Numbered from the stretch's first letter, positions 44,285-53,546 are shown. The stretch is DNA of 64,000 nucleotides from Prorocentrum cordatum (GCA_963575745.1 CAUYUJ010020560.1:291001-355000); one strand, 5' to 3'. Notes: generated by a model from the sequence alone, not told the origin. A program made the numbers and translations.

Positions 44285-44435
44285 TTGTCGTGACTTTTTC
44301 AATGCGGGGCCCTCAGAAGTCTCGACCCCTTCCCCCGGGACTGGATTTTCATCCCGAATCCATTTTTGACGGTCCCGGGCCCAGCGAGGGCCCCTAGAGG
44401 CCGACAAGGGCTAAAACCCCCCGTCTCGATTTCTC
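44285..44435 (+). repeat. Interspersed repeat (GACCGTCCTGGGGCC family), copy 4
   Basis: 'tttttcaatgcggggccctc', 'tttcatcccgaatccatttt', 'gacggtcccgggcccagcga', 'gggcccctagaggccgac' and a 'ccccgtctcgatttctcc' end: the most complete copy. Confidence 0.7.
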
Positions 44436-44745
44436 CGAACCCCGAACACCAGGCCCCACACACCAAACCCCAGACGCCACAGCCCAACCACCAAGCCCCA
44501 GAGGCCAAACACCACAAACCCCAAACACCAGGCCACAGGCACAAGACACCACGTCCCAGACCCCAGACCCCAGACCCCAAACTCCAAACATCAAAAACCC
44601 CAAACCCCAAACCCCCAAAACCCCAAACACCAAAAACCCCAAAAACCCCAAACCCCAAAAACCCCCAAAAAACCCAAACCCCCAAAAGCCCAAAGCCCAA
44701 ACCCCAAACACCAAAAACCCAAAAAAACCCGAACCCCGAACACCG
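44436..44745. repeat. CCCCAAA-type array (TTTGGGG on the minus strand)
   Basis: A degenerate 5' half (CCCCAGACGCCACAG...) sharpens into ACCCCAAA/ACCCCAAAAACC units at 44570-44740. It resembles a telomere-like G-rich strand but is not the TTTAGGG of dinoflagellate telomeres. Confidence 0.8.
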
Positions 44746-44936
44746 CGCCCCAGACATCACTCTGCGCGGGATCTCCCGGCCCGCTGGCACCGACTGCCGC
44801 CGCGGGGCTCTCCCGACGGCGTCGCCGAGGAGCCAGAGCCCTCCCCTTCCGCGGCGGGGGCCGCCCGCGGCCGCCCGCGGGCACGGAGCGCGCCCCGCGC
44901 GCGGGAGGGCCTCGTCGCTCTCGGAGGGTGGCGCGC

Positions 44937-45038
44937 TCGTCGTCGGCTCGTCGTCGCCGTCGTCGATGCCCGTCGGCTTTGCTCGTCGTCATTCGTCGCC
45001 GTCGCCGCCGTCGTCGTCGGCCTCGTCGTCGTCGCCGT

Positions 45039-45078
<40 letters not shown>

Positions 45079-45115
45079 CGTTCGGTCGGTCGGTCGTCGT
45101 CGTCGAGGCCGCGGT
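44937..45115. repeat. (CGT)n tract
   Basis: CGTCGTCG(C/G) triplets with a few interruptions. 45116-45518 has no firm feature. Confidence 0.95.
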
Positions 45116-45518
45116 CGACGATGTCGACGTCGGCTGCTCGGGCGTTTCTGTGGGCTGCGCGGCACTCGGCCTCTGACTACGGCACAAAGACTGCCCACGT
45201 TGGACATACGCTGACGACTCGCTGTCGCCGTTTAGCTCATGCTGAGCCACGGCTGCATCATAGAGCGGGGGGGGCGTGAAGGGACACGCCACTCCTGAAC
45301 GAACACCTTGCTCCCATTTGAGGGTGCCACGATCTCCGCGATGACCTCCGAGACTGACCCGGAGCTTTGGTTCGGAGTCGGGTATCACGCTCGGCGGCGC
45401 GCACAAGGGGGAGTAGGGGGGGTGGGGAAGGCGTCTTAGAAGGAAGCTTCTTCTTGAAGGCGCTGGCCCTACATCTACAGACATGGCCCGCACCGTATAA
45501 GAAGCGGGGGTGCTTCTA

Positions 45519-45711
45519 ATCGGGGACGTAAGACTCGGTTACGTAGGCCTGCCAGGGCCAGCATGACAATGACGAGACCCAATCTAAAACTAGACACGAA
45601 CTCCCTTTGCAAACATTCTACTAACAAATACCGTCAAAATCCGGGCCGCCCTCGTCAAAAAGCGTCGGCAAACCCGAGTTCCGGCGTACTCGGGTCTTAC
45701 GTTTCCCCGAT
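45519..45711. repeat. Foldback element, ACGTAAGACTCGGGTAC family, copy 2
   Basis: ATCGGGGACGTAAGACTCGG on the left; CCGAGT-type GTACTCGGGTCTTACGTTTC-CCCGAT on the right. The interior matches 32036-32258. Confidence 0.8.
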
Positions 45712-45930
45712 ATAAAAATCCTTCCCCCCTCCCCTATGCCACCCTCTGCACGTGGCCGACACGCCACGATCTGTGGGGGGGAATGGGCATCGCCTGGTAA
45801 GTCTTGGGGCCGAGCACCGACAGCCCATCCGTGTACTGCTGGCTGGTCTCATGTCGGCGCCCCGAAAAGTCTGGGCGGGTCTCATCACCCTGGTACCGCC
45901 TCCAGCGGCGCCCATGTGTTGAGACCGCCC

Positions 45931-46114
45931 TGTACTACAGTCAGACCTAGGACAGAAGAACATCCTTCAAGAGCATGAGGCCCTCCGCTGGCCAAAATGA
46001 AGAACACTGAGGGTACCCTCCCCCAGAATGCACAAGAGCATCCAGCAAACACGAAGAACATTAGGGCACCCTCCCCGAACCGACCTCGATCTTATACCTC
46101 GGTCCGACTGTACT
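45931..46114. repeat. Element with GTACAGTCGGACC ends, copy 2
   Basis: Left TGTACTACAGTCAGACCTAG; right CTCGGTCCGACTGTAC. The interior has two GAGGGTACCCT-type blocks as in 1069-1242. Confidence 0.7.
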
Positions 46115-46203
46115 CGGGGGGCCTTTTGAGGACCGCTGAGGCTACCTGGGAGGGCTGTCAGTGCGCAGCCCGAAGCCGCACCAGCATCCCCAGCTGGACG
46201 GCG

Positions 46204-46270
46204 CTCCATGACGATGTAGAAGCAGGAGCGGTGCGCAAACGCGTCGTGGACGGAGACGATGCCTGGGTGC
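46204..46270 (-). CDS. Protein kinase exon (end of N-lobe and hinge)
   Basis: After GCCAG|G the frame gives HPGIVSVHDAFAHRSCFYIV then ME: the HPNIV-x-x-x-D motif, beta-4/beta-5 and the gatekeeper-hinge VME of a Ser/Thr kinase. The 3' boundary is not fixed; GC or later donors are possible, and beyond ATGGAG the frame turns Arg/Ala/Gly-rich. This exon would precede the HRD exon with at least one helix D/E exon still missing between them. It lies near the upstream end of the visible locus. Confidence 0.65.
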
Positions 46271-46324
46271 CTGGCGTCCCGGCGGCGCGGCCAAAGGAGC
46301 GGGCGGTACATCCAGGAGCGACCC

Positions 46325-46395
46325 TGACACACACACACACACACTCACACACACACACTCACACACACACACTCACACACACACTCACACACAAT
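46325..46395. repeat. (AC)n microsatellite
   Basis: ACACAC with regular ACTC interruptions. Confidence 0.95.
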
Positions 46396-47215
46396 CATCG
46401 AGGCGTGGAGTGCCTGTGCTGCCCCCAGCCCGGCGTGCGTACAGCACCGACACAGGCAATGCAGACGGCCACCCCGCGCTGCGGAGTGGCCGTGACGACG
46501 CGCTGTGCTCGGAACGTGCAGGCAGCCGCGCCGCGGGGCACGACGAGGCACGCGCCACGGGGGCAGCCGACCGGAGCCCCCCCCCGAGAGCCTCCTCGAG
46601 AGCAGGCGAGGCCAACGAGGGGCCAGCGGGCAGGGCCGGAGCGGCCCTCGGCGCCACGGCGCCTGCACACGAGGGGGCACGAGGGGGGGGCGACCCGACC
46701 GAAGACCTTCTGAGACCCGCGAAGACGGCCCCGGCCCGACGCCCTGGAGGATCCACCACCCCCAAAGGCTCCCCCGAGAGGCCCCCTGCCAGGCCAGCAG
46801 CTCAAAGACGGCACAACCACGCTGCAGCGCCACGGCGCTGCGGGCCTAGCCCCCAGAATTGCGCCATCACGCGGGTGCGATGTTTGCATCGTCATGGGAC
46901 GCTGGCGCTGCGCTACCCATGCGGTCTTAGAACGCTGTGGATACTGCGGTGCACATTTTCCCTCCATGAAGGTTGTTTGAATTTCCCCACCCTCGAGGGG
47001 CAACGCGAGTGCCCCTCGAGCAATCATGCTGGGCCTGGCTGGAGTCCTGAGACTGGTTACGCTACCCCCTGGTACCTGCATATGGGTTCCCGCTTCTGTC
47101 TCACACCCCTTTAGGAAATTCGCGCATTCGTGTCGCTGTTGCTGCTCCGCAAATCGAGCCTGCCGTTTACCCTCTCGCGACAACGGCCGTTACCCAGGGG
47201 GGAAAATAATGGTCG
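46396..47215. other. GC-rich stretch, nothing recognised
   Basis: Long Arg/Gly-rich open frames on both strands. N-lobe exons of the kinase might be here or beyond; none was identified. Confidence 0.4.
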
Positions 47216-47302
47216 GTAACGTCACGGTTTGCGCCGGCGCCGTCTGGATTTTGGCTGCTCCAAGCCAATCCCAGACGGCGACAGCACGAATCGTGACGTT
47301 AC
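47216..47302. repeat. Short foldback with GTAACGTCACG ends
   Basis: GTAACGTCACG and CGCCGTCTGGATTTTGGC on the left are mirrored by GCCAATCCCAGACGGCG and CGTGACGTTAC on the right. Half of a similar sequence occurs at 8790-8822. Confidence 0.75.
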
Positions 47303-47370
47303 ATGGGGGGAGGAGGGAAGGGGCGGCCCAATAACGGGCGTGATCGCGACTCGTACAACCAGGCGCCCAT

Positions 47371-47795
47371 GTACAGTCGGACCCAGGCCAGTCAACGGGA
47401 GGAGGACGACTAAAAAATGTGTGTTACTTGTCGGCTTCGAAGTTCGCGTCGAACACTCATTTCACGTCGTCGTCAAATTGCCCCCGCTCCTTTCTCCTTG
47501 ACCCCCTCCCTCCTAACCCTCCGCTTCGGCTCCGTCTGGCCCGTCGGCTGTCCGGGCGCGCGCCTGAGGACGGCAAGGGGGGGACGATTAACAAAAATAG
47601 TTTCCCAGCCCGCGGCCGGTTATTTCTAATCATCCTCCGTGGCGCCGCCGCCGCAACACGACCCCCGGTCATTCATTAATCGTCATCCTACATTACCCTC
47701 CTCAGGACGTACAACAACATCCAAACAAGCACGGATACCACGAGGGTGCTATCGCCGAACCGACCTCGATCTGATACCTCGGTCCGACGGCACAG
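47371..47795. repeat. Element with GTACAGTCGGACC ends, copy 3, probably enlarged
   Basis: GTACAGTCGGACCCAGG at the left and ACCTCGATCTGATACCTCGG-TCCGAC at the right. The 425-bp span is longer than the ~180 bp of copy 2, so an insertion is likely in between. Confidence 0.55.
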
Positions 47796-47996
47796 ACACG
47801 CGCTCACGTGCGCAGCAAGTGTGCGAATCTCTGTCAAGGCGCTTTTTTCCACGCGGCAGGCTGGCCCTCTCGCTGCTAGCGCAGAGGCCGTCGAGCCGCG
47901 GGGTCCGAGCCTAAGCTAATTTCGAGCTCCAGCAGCCGCGTGGTGAGCGCCAGGCTGTGGAACTCCCTGCTGGGCTGCAGCCTCCATTGTCTTTTT

Positions 47997-48199
47997 TCGG
48001 CGGCGAGTGAGGGGGGAAGCGAGGAGGAGAAGGCCTTCTCAGAGGGCGGCGGGGCTTCTCAGAGGCCCTCGCGCCTTCCGAGAAGCTTTCTATGCCTTCG
48101 AGGAAGGCTCCACCAAACTTCTTCTCAGAATGCCGGGGGACTTCCGAGCCCTCAGAGAAGGCCCGTCCCTCCTCACTTCCCCCCTCGGGCTCGCCGCTG
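47997..48199. repeat. Foldback element, GCGGCGAG...GAGAAGGCCTTCTC family, copy 1
   Basis: Left CGGCGGCGAGTGAGGGGGGA; right CTTCCCCCCTCGGGCTCGCC. Inside are many small GAGAAGGC/GCCTTCTC palindromes. Confidence 0.75.
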
Positions 48200-48428
48200 A
48201 TGTTGTCCCCAAGCAGTGCTTCTCAGGGGTTCTCTTAGCTCTTGGCTGCTCTCTCAGCAGTGTGCCCCCCTCTCGGGCAGGACCCCGCGTGGTGTGTACC
48301 CCTCCCCCCCGCCGGCGCGCCTCCCCCCCCCTCCCCCCGGGCACCCCCATCCCCGTTCCGGCTGCGGCGCCCTTCTGCTACGCACAGGCTTCACTGTAGC
48401 GAAACCTGCGGAGTGGCCCAGACACGGG

Positions 48429-48619
48429 TCGGCGGCGAGCCCGAGGGGGGCAGGTGAGAAGGGGCGGGCGTTCTCGGAGGGCTCGGAAGTCCCCCGGCCT
48501 GCTGAGGAGTTATCTGAGCCTTCCCCGATTGCACAGAACACTTCTCGGAAGGCCCGGGGGCTTCTGAGAAGCCCCGCCGCCCTCCGAGAAGGCTTCCTCC
48601 TTCCCCTCGCCCGCCGCCG
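48429..48619. repeat. Foldback element, GAGAAGGCCTTCTC family, copy 2
   Basis: CGGCGGCGAGCCCGAGGGGG at the left and CCCTCGCCCGCCGCCG at the right. Internal order is inverted relative to copy 1. 48620-49084 holds no recognised gene. Confidence 0.7.
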
Positions 48620-49084
48620 GACCATGGCCGGGGCCGGAGCCCAAAGAGGCTCCGACTGCAGCACCCTGCCTGCAGAGCCCCTACCCCTCCCTCCCCCCAG
48701 GCGCCCGCCCAGGCGCAGTGGCGGATTCGCGCGGGAGCGCCACTGGAGACTCGCTCGGACGTGTGTATTTTCTTCTCGGCGAGGACCCTGGAGGCGCATC
48801 CTGGACCATCGAGCAAAAAAAACACGCACGAAACCAACAAATGGACGAGACATGGACGCCCGAGCGACGGCAAGGAGAGCAGAGCGTGCGCAAGCACGGG
48901 TCTTGAAAAAGCGGTGGGCTGCACCGGGCAGGCGGAGCTGCTCGCTCGATAGGCCGCCTCCTCACTGCTTCGCCACCGGCCGCGCGGCGCGGAGGGGGGC
49001 ACCGCCACTGGAAGCAGCGCGCCGGCGCTGCCAGCTGCCAGCGGGACACCTGGGGCTTGAGCGGCGTTAAAGGCACAGAGGAGC

Positions 49085-49172
49085 AGCCTTTGGCGGCACC
49101 AATCGACGCTAGATCGGCGCTGGCCGACGCTAGATCGACGCTAATCGTCGCCAACCGACGCTCAATCGGCGC
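49085..49172. repeat. ~19-bp CGACGCTAGATCGGCGCTGG minisatellite
   Basis: Five to six units alternate CGACGCTAGATCG and CGCTAATCGTCGCCAAC. An (AC)n run lies at 49359-49386. 49390-50207 has nothing firm. Confidence 0.7.
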
Positions 49173-50207
49173 TACTCTGTCGACTCCAAGACGCGATATC
49201 AGCTCAACCATTGCAATCCATCCGTGCAGACCCATCACGTCATGGAATGATTGCGACATCGCCCGTTTTACCTCCGAGCTGTAGCACCTGAGCTTCCATG
49301 AGTTCAACCCTAATGCCAAGACACTTCATCTCTTGAAACACTGGTACCACTCACCCTGTCACACACACACACACACACACACGCACTCGCACATACACAC
49401 CAATGAAGGGTGCAAAGCGAAAGGCCTGCAGATGTGCAGTGGGAAGTCAGCTGCGGTGGCAGGCTGCTTTCCGCACGTCTTCACGACGTGGTACCCCGTC
49501 CCCGTAGGTCAGGGAGAATCCTCGGCACGGACTTCGCGTCGAATGATTTGGCCGTCGTAAAGACTGCCTGCCTCGAAATCGAAACAACTTAGGTATGTAA
49601 TTTCGAAGGAGCGCACCCGCAATTATCCTATTCAGAACGTGTGCTAATCTCTATGTCGTCTCCCCATGAATACGCCATCCCTAATGGAACTTCCTGTTTG
49701 ACTTCCTTTTGTGTTACCGTGTGCGCCATTCTCACCCTCACCCTCTCCGCCACTTCTTCCCCACTTCCAGCACCCCCCCCCCAAAGCTGGAATGTCCTCT
49801 CACTTCCCCGATCCCTCCCTGTCATGAATATCCGCTCTTCCGTCCAACGTTCTCTCTAGCCCCCTCTTTGAACCCCGCCTCTACTTCTCCGATTCCCAGC
49901 TTCCCACACTGTTCGCCGTGCTCCTACACAAGCGAGCTCAGACTGGCAATTGTTTGCAACACGTGTAACCCCACATATTTTTTGAGTAGCTAATTCGGTG
50001 GTAGGCCAGGTGAGTTGTACCGATAGTACTTGCGTTCGATGGTTCCTGGTAGCACCCTCCCATGATCTGTCGTGTGGTCAATTGCCCTCCCCCTCTGCCA
50101 CATGGTCCAACTCATCCTGGCTATACCACCGTGCCTTCAGCGTGGAGCAGAATGCCCCAAGACTCCTTCTGTTGTGAGAGGTGGATGGGAGCTTTGTGAG
50201 TTATTCT

Positions 50208-50410
50208 CCGCGGCGAGCGAGGGGGGGAAACGAGAAGGAGCACTTCCCTCTCAGAAGCCCTCGGGACTTCTCAGGAGCCCTCGCGCCCTCTGCGAAGCGG
50301 TTCTCGTCTTCGGCGAGGGCTCAGAAACTTCTCACAGAAGACCTTGGGGACTTCCGAACCTCCTGAGAAGGCCTTCTCCTTCTCACTTCCCCCCCCGACG
50401 ATCGCCGCCG
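50208..50410. repeat. Foldback element, GAGAAGGCCTTCTC family, copy 3
   Basis: Left CCGCGGCGAGCGAGGGGGGG; right TCACTTCCCCCCCCGACGAT and CGCCG. Internal GAAGCCCTCGGGACTTCTC palindromes as in copies 1 and 2. 50411-51017 holds one possible exon (see findings) and nothing else. Confidence 0.75.
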
Positions 50411-51017
50411 ATACTCGGGAACGGGCCACGCCATGCCCAGACGTCCTGGGCGCGCTGCCTGGGCGCGCTCCTGGGCGTCTCGCGCGGGCCTCTCTGGGAC
50501 GGAGGTCCCCATCCTGGCCGCCCCCAGCAGCCCTCGGGGCTTCTGCGAGAAACGGCCAAGAAGGCAATTCTCGGACGACGCAAAAAGGAAATCACGCAGC
50601 ATGCGGACATGGCCATCGAACCGCCGGTCCATCGGCCTACATAGCGGGCAGAACATCCACACCCCTAGTACTCACCCCGACGCGCGAAGCCGTGTGGTAA
50701 ACGCACCTACATAAGGAATCAAGCAGGGCAGGGCTATTTAGAAAGCGCCCAGGGCCGTTTAGTAAACACAAAGTGTCGGATCCGAGGGGGGGGGTCCCTC
50801 CTCGACTACAGCCAAGTGCACAATGGCACGTCCAGTACACATTTCACAGGAAGAACTTGCGCTACTCTTTCACGGACTGCAGCTTTCCGCAGAGGCACTC
50901 CTCGTTGCGCACCAGGGCTTTGCAGATCGGACCGTTGAGAGGGCAACCTGGCCCTAGGGCCACGGCTAAGATGAGAGCACACCGAAGGCGCACGCGAAGG
51001 CGGCGCCGATGAGGCGC

Positions 51018-51165
51018 GCAGCGCTAGCGCAGTGGTTTCTTGGACCGGCGCAACAGACCCTTGGCGGCGCCAACGACCCCGCCCCGCCCGCGCTTCCCGC
51101 GCTTCCAGTGCCAGGGAGGGCAATCCAGCGCCAATCCAAGAACGTCGCGCGGACATCCGTTTTTC
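51018..51165. repeat. Foldback element, TTCTTGG...GCGC family, copy 2
   Basis: Left GCGCTAGCGCAGTGGTTTCT-TGG; right CCAGCGCCAATCCAAGAACG-TCGCGC. 'cagtgccagggagggcaatc' equals the core of 5878-6030 in the other sense. Confidence 0.6.
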
Positions 51166-51315
51166 CCACATGTTTCGTGGGGTTTTCTTTTTTGCCGCGT
51201 CGCACCCGCGTCTCACCTACCTCTTCTCCTAGTCCTTCTCCTTCCTCCCTCACCCACGCGCAACACATGCACGGTATGCGCGGCATGTACATGACACACG
51301 GGTGTACATACAGCC

Positions 51316-52225
51316 CGTCGTACGCTCGCAAAGCGTGGCAGGCGTAGCATTTTCCATTTTCTCGACGCCACCAGGGGGGGTTGGAGGTGGGGGCGCTATC
51401 CGTCGTACGCTCGCAAAGCGTGGAAAGCGTGGCAATTTCTCAACACTACAGGGGGGGCGCTGGAGGTGGGGGCGCTATCGTACGCTCGCAAAGCGTGGCC
51501 GGCGTGGCACTTCTCGACACCACAGGGGATGCGATGGGGGTGGGGCGCTATCCGTCGTACGCTCGCAAACCGTGGCAGGCGTGGCAAATTCTCGACACCG
51601 CAGGGGGTGCGCTGGATAAGGAGGCGCTACCCGTCGTACGCTCGCACAACGTGGCAGGCGTGGCAGTTTCTCGGCACCGCAGAGGGGGGTGCGCTGGAGG
51701 TGGGGGCGCTATCCGTCGTACGCTCGACAAGCGTGGCAAGCGTGGCACTTTCTCGACACCATGCGAGGTGCGCTTGAGGTGGGGGCGCTATCCGTCGTAC
51801 GCTCGCAAAGCGTGGCAAGCGTGGCATTTTCTCGACACTTGATTGGGCTGCGCAATGGGTGGTCTTTTCAGCGCGGCCACTATGCGTGCCAGGGTCGGAG
51901 AGAACGCGGCGAGCGTGGCACTTTCTCGACACCAGAAAGGGTGCGCAGGGGGGATATGTCAACGCGGCTTCTATGCGTGCCAAGACTGGCGAACGTCAGG
52001 CGTGGCACTTCCTCGACACTTCATTGGGCTGCGCAGGGGGGTGGTCTCTCAGCGCGGCCCCTATGCGTGCCAGGGTCGGGGAACGTGGCAGGCGCGAAAA
52101 CCAGCGTGTGTGCGCAAGGGGTGGTCCCTCACCGCGGTGTCTATACGTCCCAGTCGTCCATGCACAGCAGGCGTGGCACTTTCTGAACACCATACGGGAT
52201 GCGTAGGGCGTAGGGGGGTGGTCCC
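51316..52225. repeat. Composite tandem array: seven ~80-bp and four ~88-bp units
   Basis: Seven units begin CGTCGTACGCTCGCAAAGCG at 51316, 51401, 51478, 51553, 51632, 51713 and 51793. Four units with TGCGCAGGGGGGTGGTC and CGCGGCC-CTATGCGTGCCAG follow. Both unit types contain GCGTGGCACTTTCTCGACAC. Arg/Trp-rich frames here are shadows. Confidence 0.9.
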
Positions 52226-52775
52226 TCATCGCGGCGTGCGCCGTCCGCCTGCCCACCGCGTCGAGACTCGTGCGCCGTCCGCCTGCCTACCTACAGCCCC
52301 GCTCTCCTCCGTGGTCGCCATGGCTCAGGCCGTTGTTTGCACGGCGCGTCAGTCCCCCAAGGCTTGACCGGCGCCACCAACGGTATCGGCGAAACAACGG
52401 CCACCAGCATCATTCTCGCAATTTTCACGTCCGCTACCATCCCGCCAGACATCTTGTGAGTATGTGGGATTCTTCGGTAGCGAAATTGACGCTCCTATTC
52501 TTCGAGTGGGGGGAAAGGGGCGGGCAGAGGGGGAGGGGAGGCGGGGGGGGGAGGTAGAAGAAACATCCCCTTTCCACCCCGTCGCCCTCCCCCCCCGCCC
52601 ACACTCCCATGACCGCTGTTCCGCCACCCGTGCTCCACAACCTCCTCCTCTCCTCTCCTTACCTGCCCGAACAGGACCGAAAACCTGACGCAGCGTGTTG
52701 CATCACGAAACAAAAGGGCGCGGCACAGAAACCCAATCGAATCCCGAATCCAACAGCTGCCTCGGACGCCCGAAA

Positions 52776-52957
52776 TGGATACGGAAGAAGCATTGGCACG
52801 AGGCCCAACAACATGTTGTCCAAAACCGTCAGCGGCCGCTGTTGGGCGGCCGGCCGTCTGTCTCAAATGGACAGCATCCTTGGGGACACCGACAGCGAGC
52901 CCTGTTCAAAGTGATCAGGAACTGCTGTCAATATTCGTACTCATCTTTTCGGTACCA
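52776..52957. repeat. Foldback element, GGTACGGAAA...GCCCAACA family, copy 2
   Basis: 'tggatacggaagaagcattg' to 'ttttcggtacc', with 'gtcagcggccgctgttgggc' and 'gacaccgacagcgagccctg' inside, as in 29582-29762. 52226-52775 before it is pyrimidine/G-rich with one possible exon. Confidence 0.65.
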
Positions 52958-53021
52958 GACTCGGAGGTACCGAGCTGGTGTCCCTTGTAAAAGCCGATGG
53001 GGGTGCTCTTGCCATTCCTAG

Positions 53022-53154
53022 AGGCCTCCCGAATGGGATCCAGCGACGTCGGCAGAGAGAATCGGGTTCCACATCGAGACGCATCGCCGATGCATCGGCG
53101 GTGCGTTGCGATCCTCCGACCCAGTCTACGTACTCGAATCCTACCTGGGAGGCC
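53022..53154. repeat. Foldback element, AGGCCTCC family, short copy
   Basis: AGGCCTCCCGAATGGGATC left, ...CTACCTGGGAGGCC right, CGCATCGCCGATGCATCGGC in the core. Confidence 0.7.
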
Positions 53155-53177
53155 CAGATCGCTGTGAACGCCTATGG

Positions 53178-53370
53178 TCGGCTACACGCAAGCCTGACCC
53201 AGGGCAAGAATGACCCTTGGTGCGCGGCTTTTCGGGGTCCAAGGGGGGGGGGGCCAAACAGGAGCGCGCAGGACGCTGCCACCGAATCGCGTTCGGCGAT
53301 CGGGGGACCCCATTTGCCCCGCACAAGAGGTCACTCCGGCAAGAAATCACTGGTGCTCGTGACACTCCCG
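53178..53370. repeat. Foldback element, TTCGACTACACGCAAGAGTG family, copy 2
   Basis: 'tcggctacacgcaagcctga', 'gacccttggtgcgcggcttt', then 'gaatcgcgttcggcgatcgg' in the core and 'gcacaagaggtcactccggc' at the right, matching 5391-5576 throughout. Confidence 0.75.
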
Positions 53371-53428
53371 CTCCGCAGCCCCCCGTGCCGAGGGCCGTCG
53401 TGTGCTGCCCCCTGCGTTAGGTCGGGCA

Positions 53429-53546
53429 GGGCATGTCCTCCGGCAGGCGGATGATGGACCAAAAATGAGAAAAATCATCGACAAGATCGTCCCCAGACTA
53501 TGCTCGACTATTTTTTGAAATCTTCCTCCTGCAGAGGGACAAGCCC
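53429..53546. repeat. Foldback element, GGGCATGTCC family, copy 2
   Basis: Left GGGCATGTCCTCCGGCAGGC-GGATGAT; right ATCTTCCTCCTGCAGAGGGA-CAAGCCC. The core 'ccccagactatgctcgacta' matches 36259-36385. Three different foldbacks lie head to tail between 53022 and 53546. Confidence 0.75.

Larger units (their letters stand above)
9039..46270 (-). other. Gene locus: serine/threonine protein kinase with very long introns
   Basis: Six short minus-strand segments translate to kinase subdomains in the right N-to-C order across 37 kb: hinge (46.2 kb), HRD catalytic loop (33.9), DFG activation loop (28.1), APE/helix F (20.7), helices G-H (17.9) and the final helix with an HPWL end (9.2). Joining the last five keeps one frame: 63+86+166+78+180 nt make 191 codons with one stop. 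Every segment begins after AG, and its 3' end abuts GA (three), GT (one) or the window of uncertainty at the hinge exon. The intervening introns are about 5.7, 7.3, 2.6 and 8.7 kb. The 12.3-kb gap between hinge and HRD should hide at least one more exon, and the N-lobe exons should lie above 46.3 kb. The overall look (HRDFKPGN, DFGLSK, HPWL) is CAMK-like. An alternative is exons of several decaying kinases, which the conserved order and phase make less likely. Confidence 0.75.

Noticed and set aside
46395-47183. 262-codon minus-strand frame upstream of the hinge exon, checked as kinase N-lobe
   Set aside because: No glycine-rich loop or VAIK-like motif; Arg/Gly-rich composition typical of GC-rich non-coding DNA.
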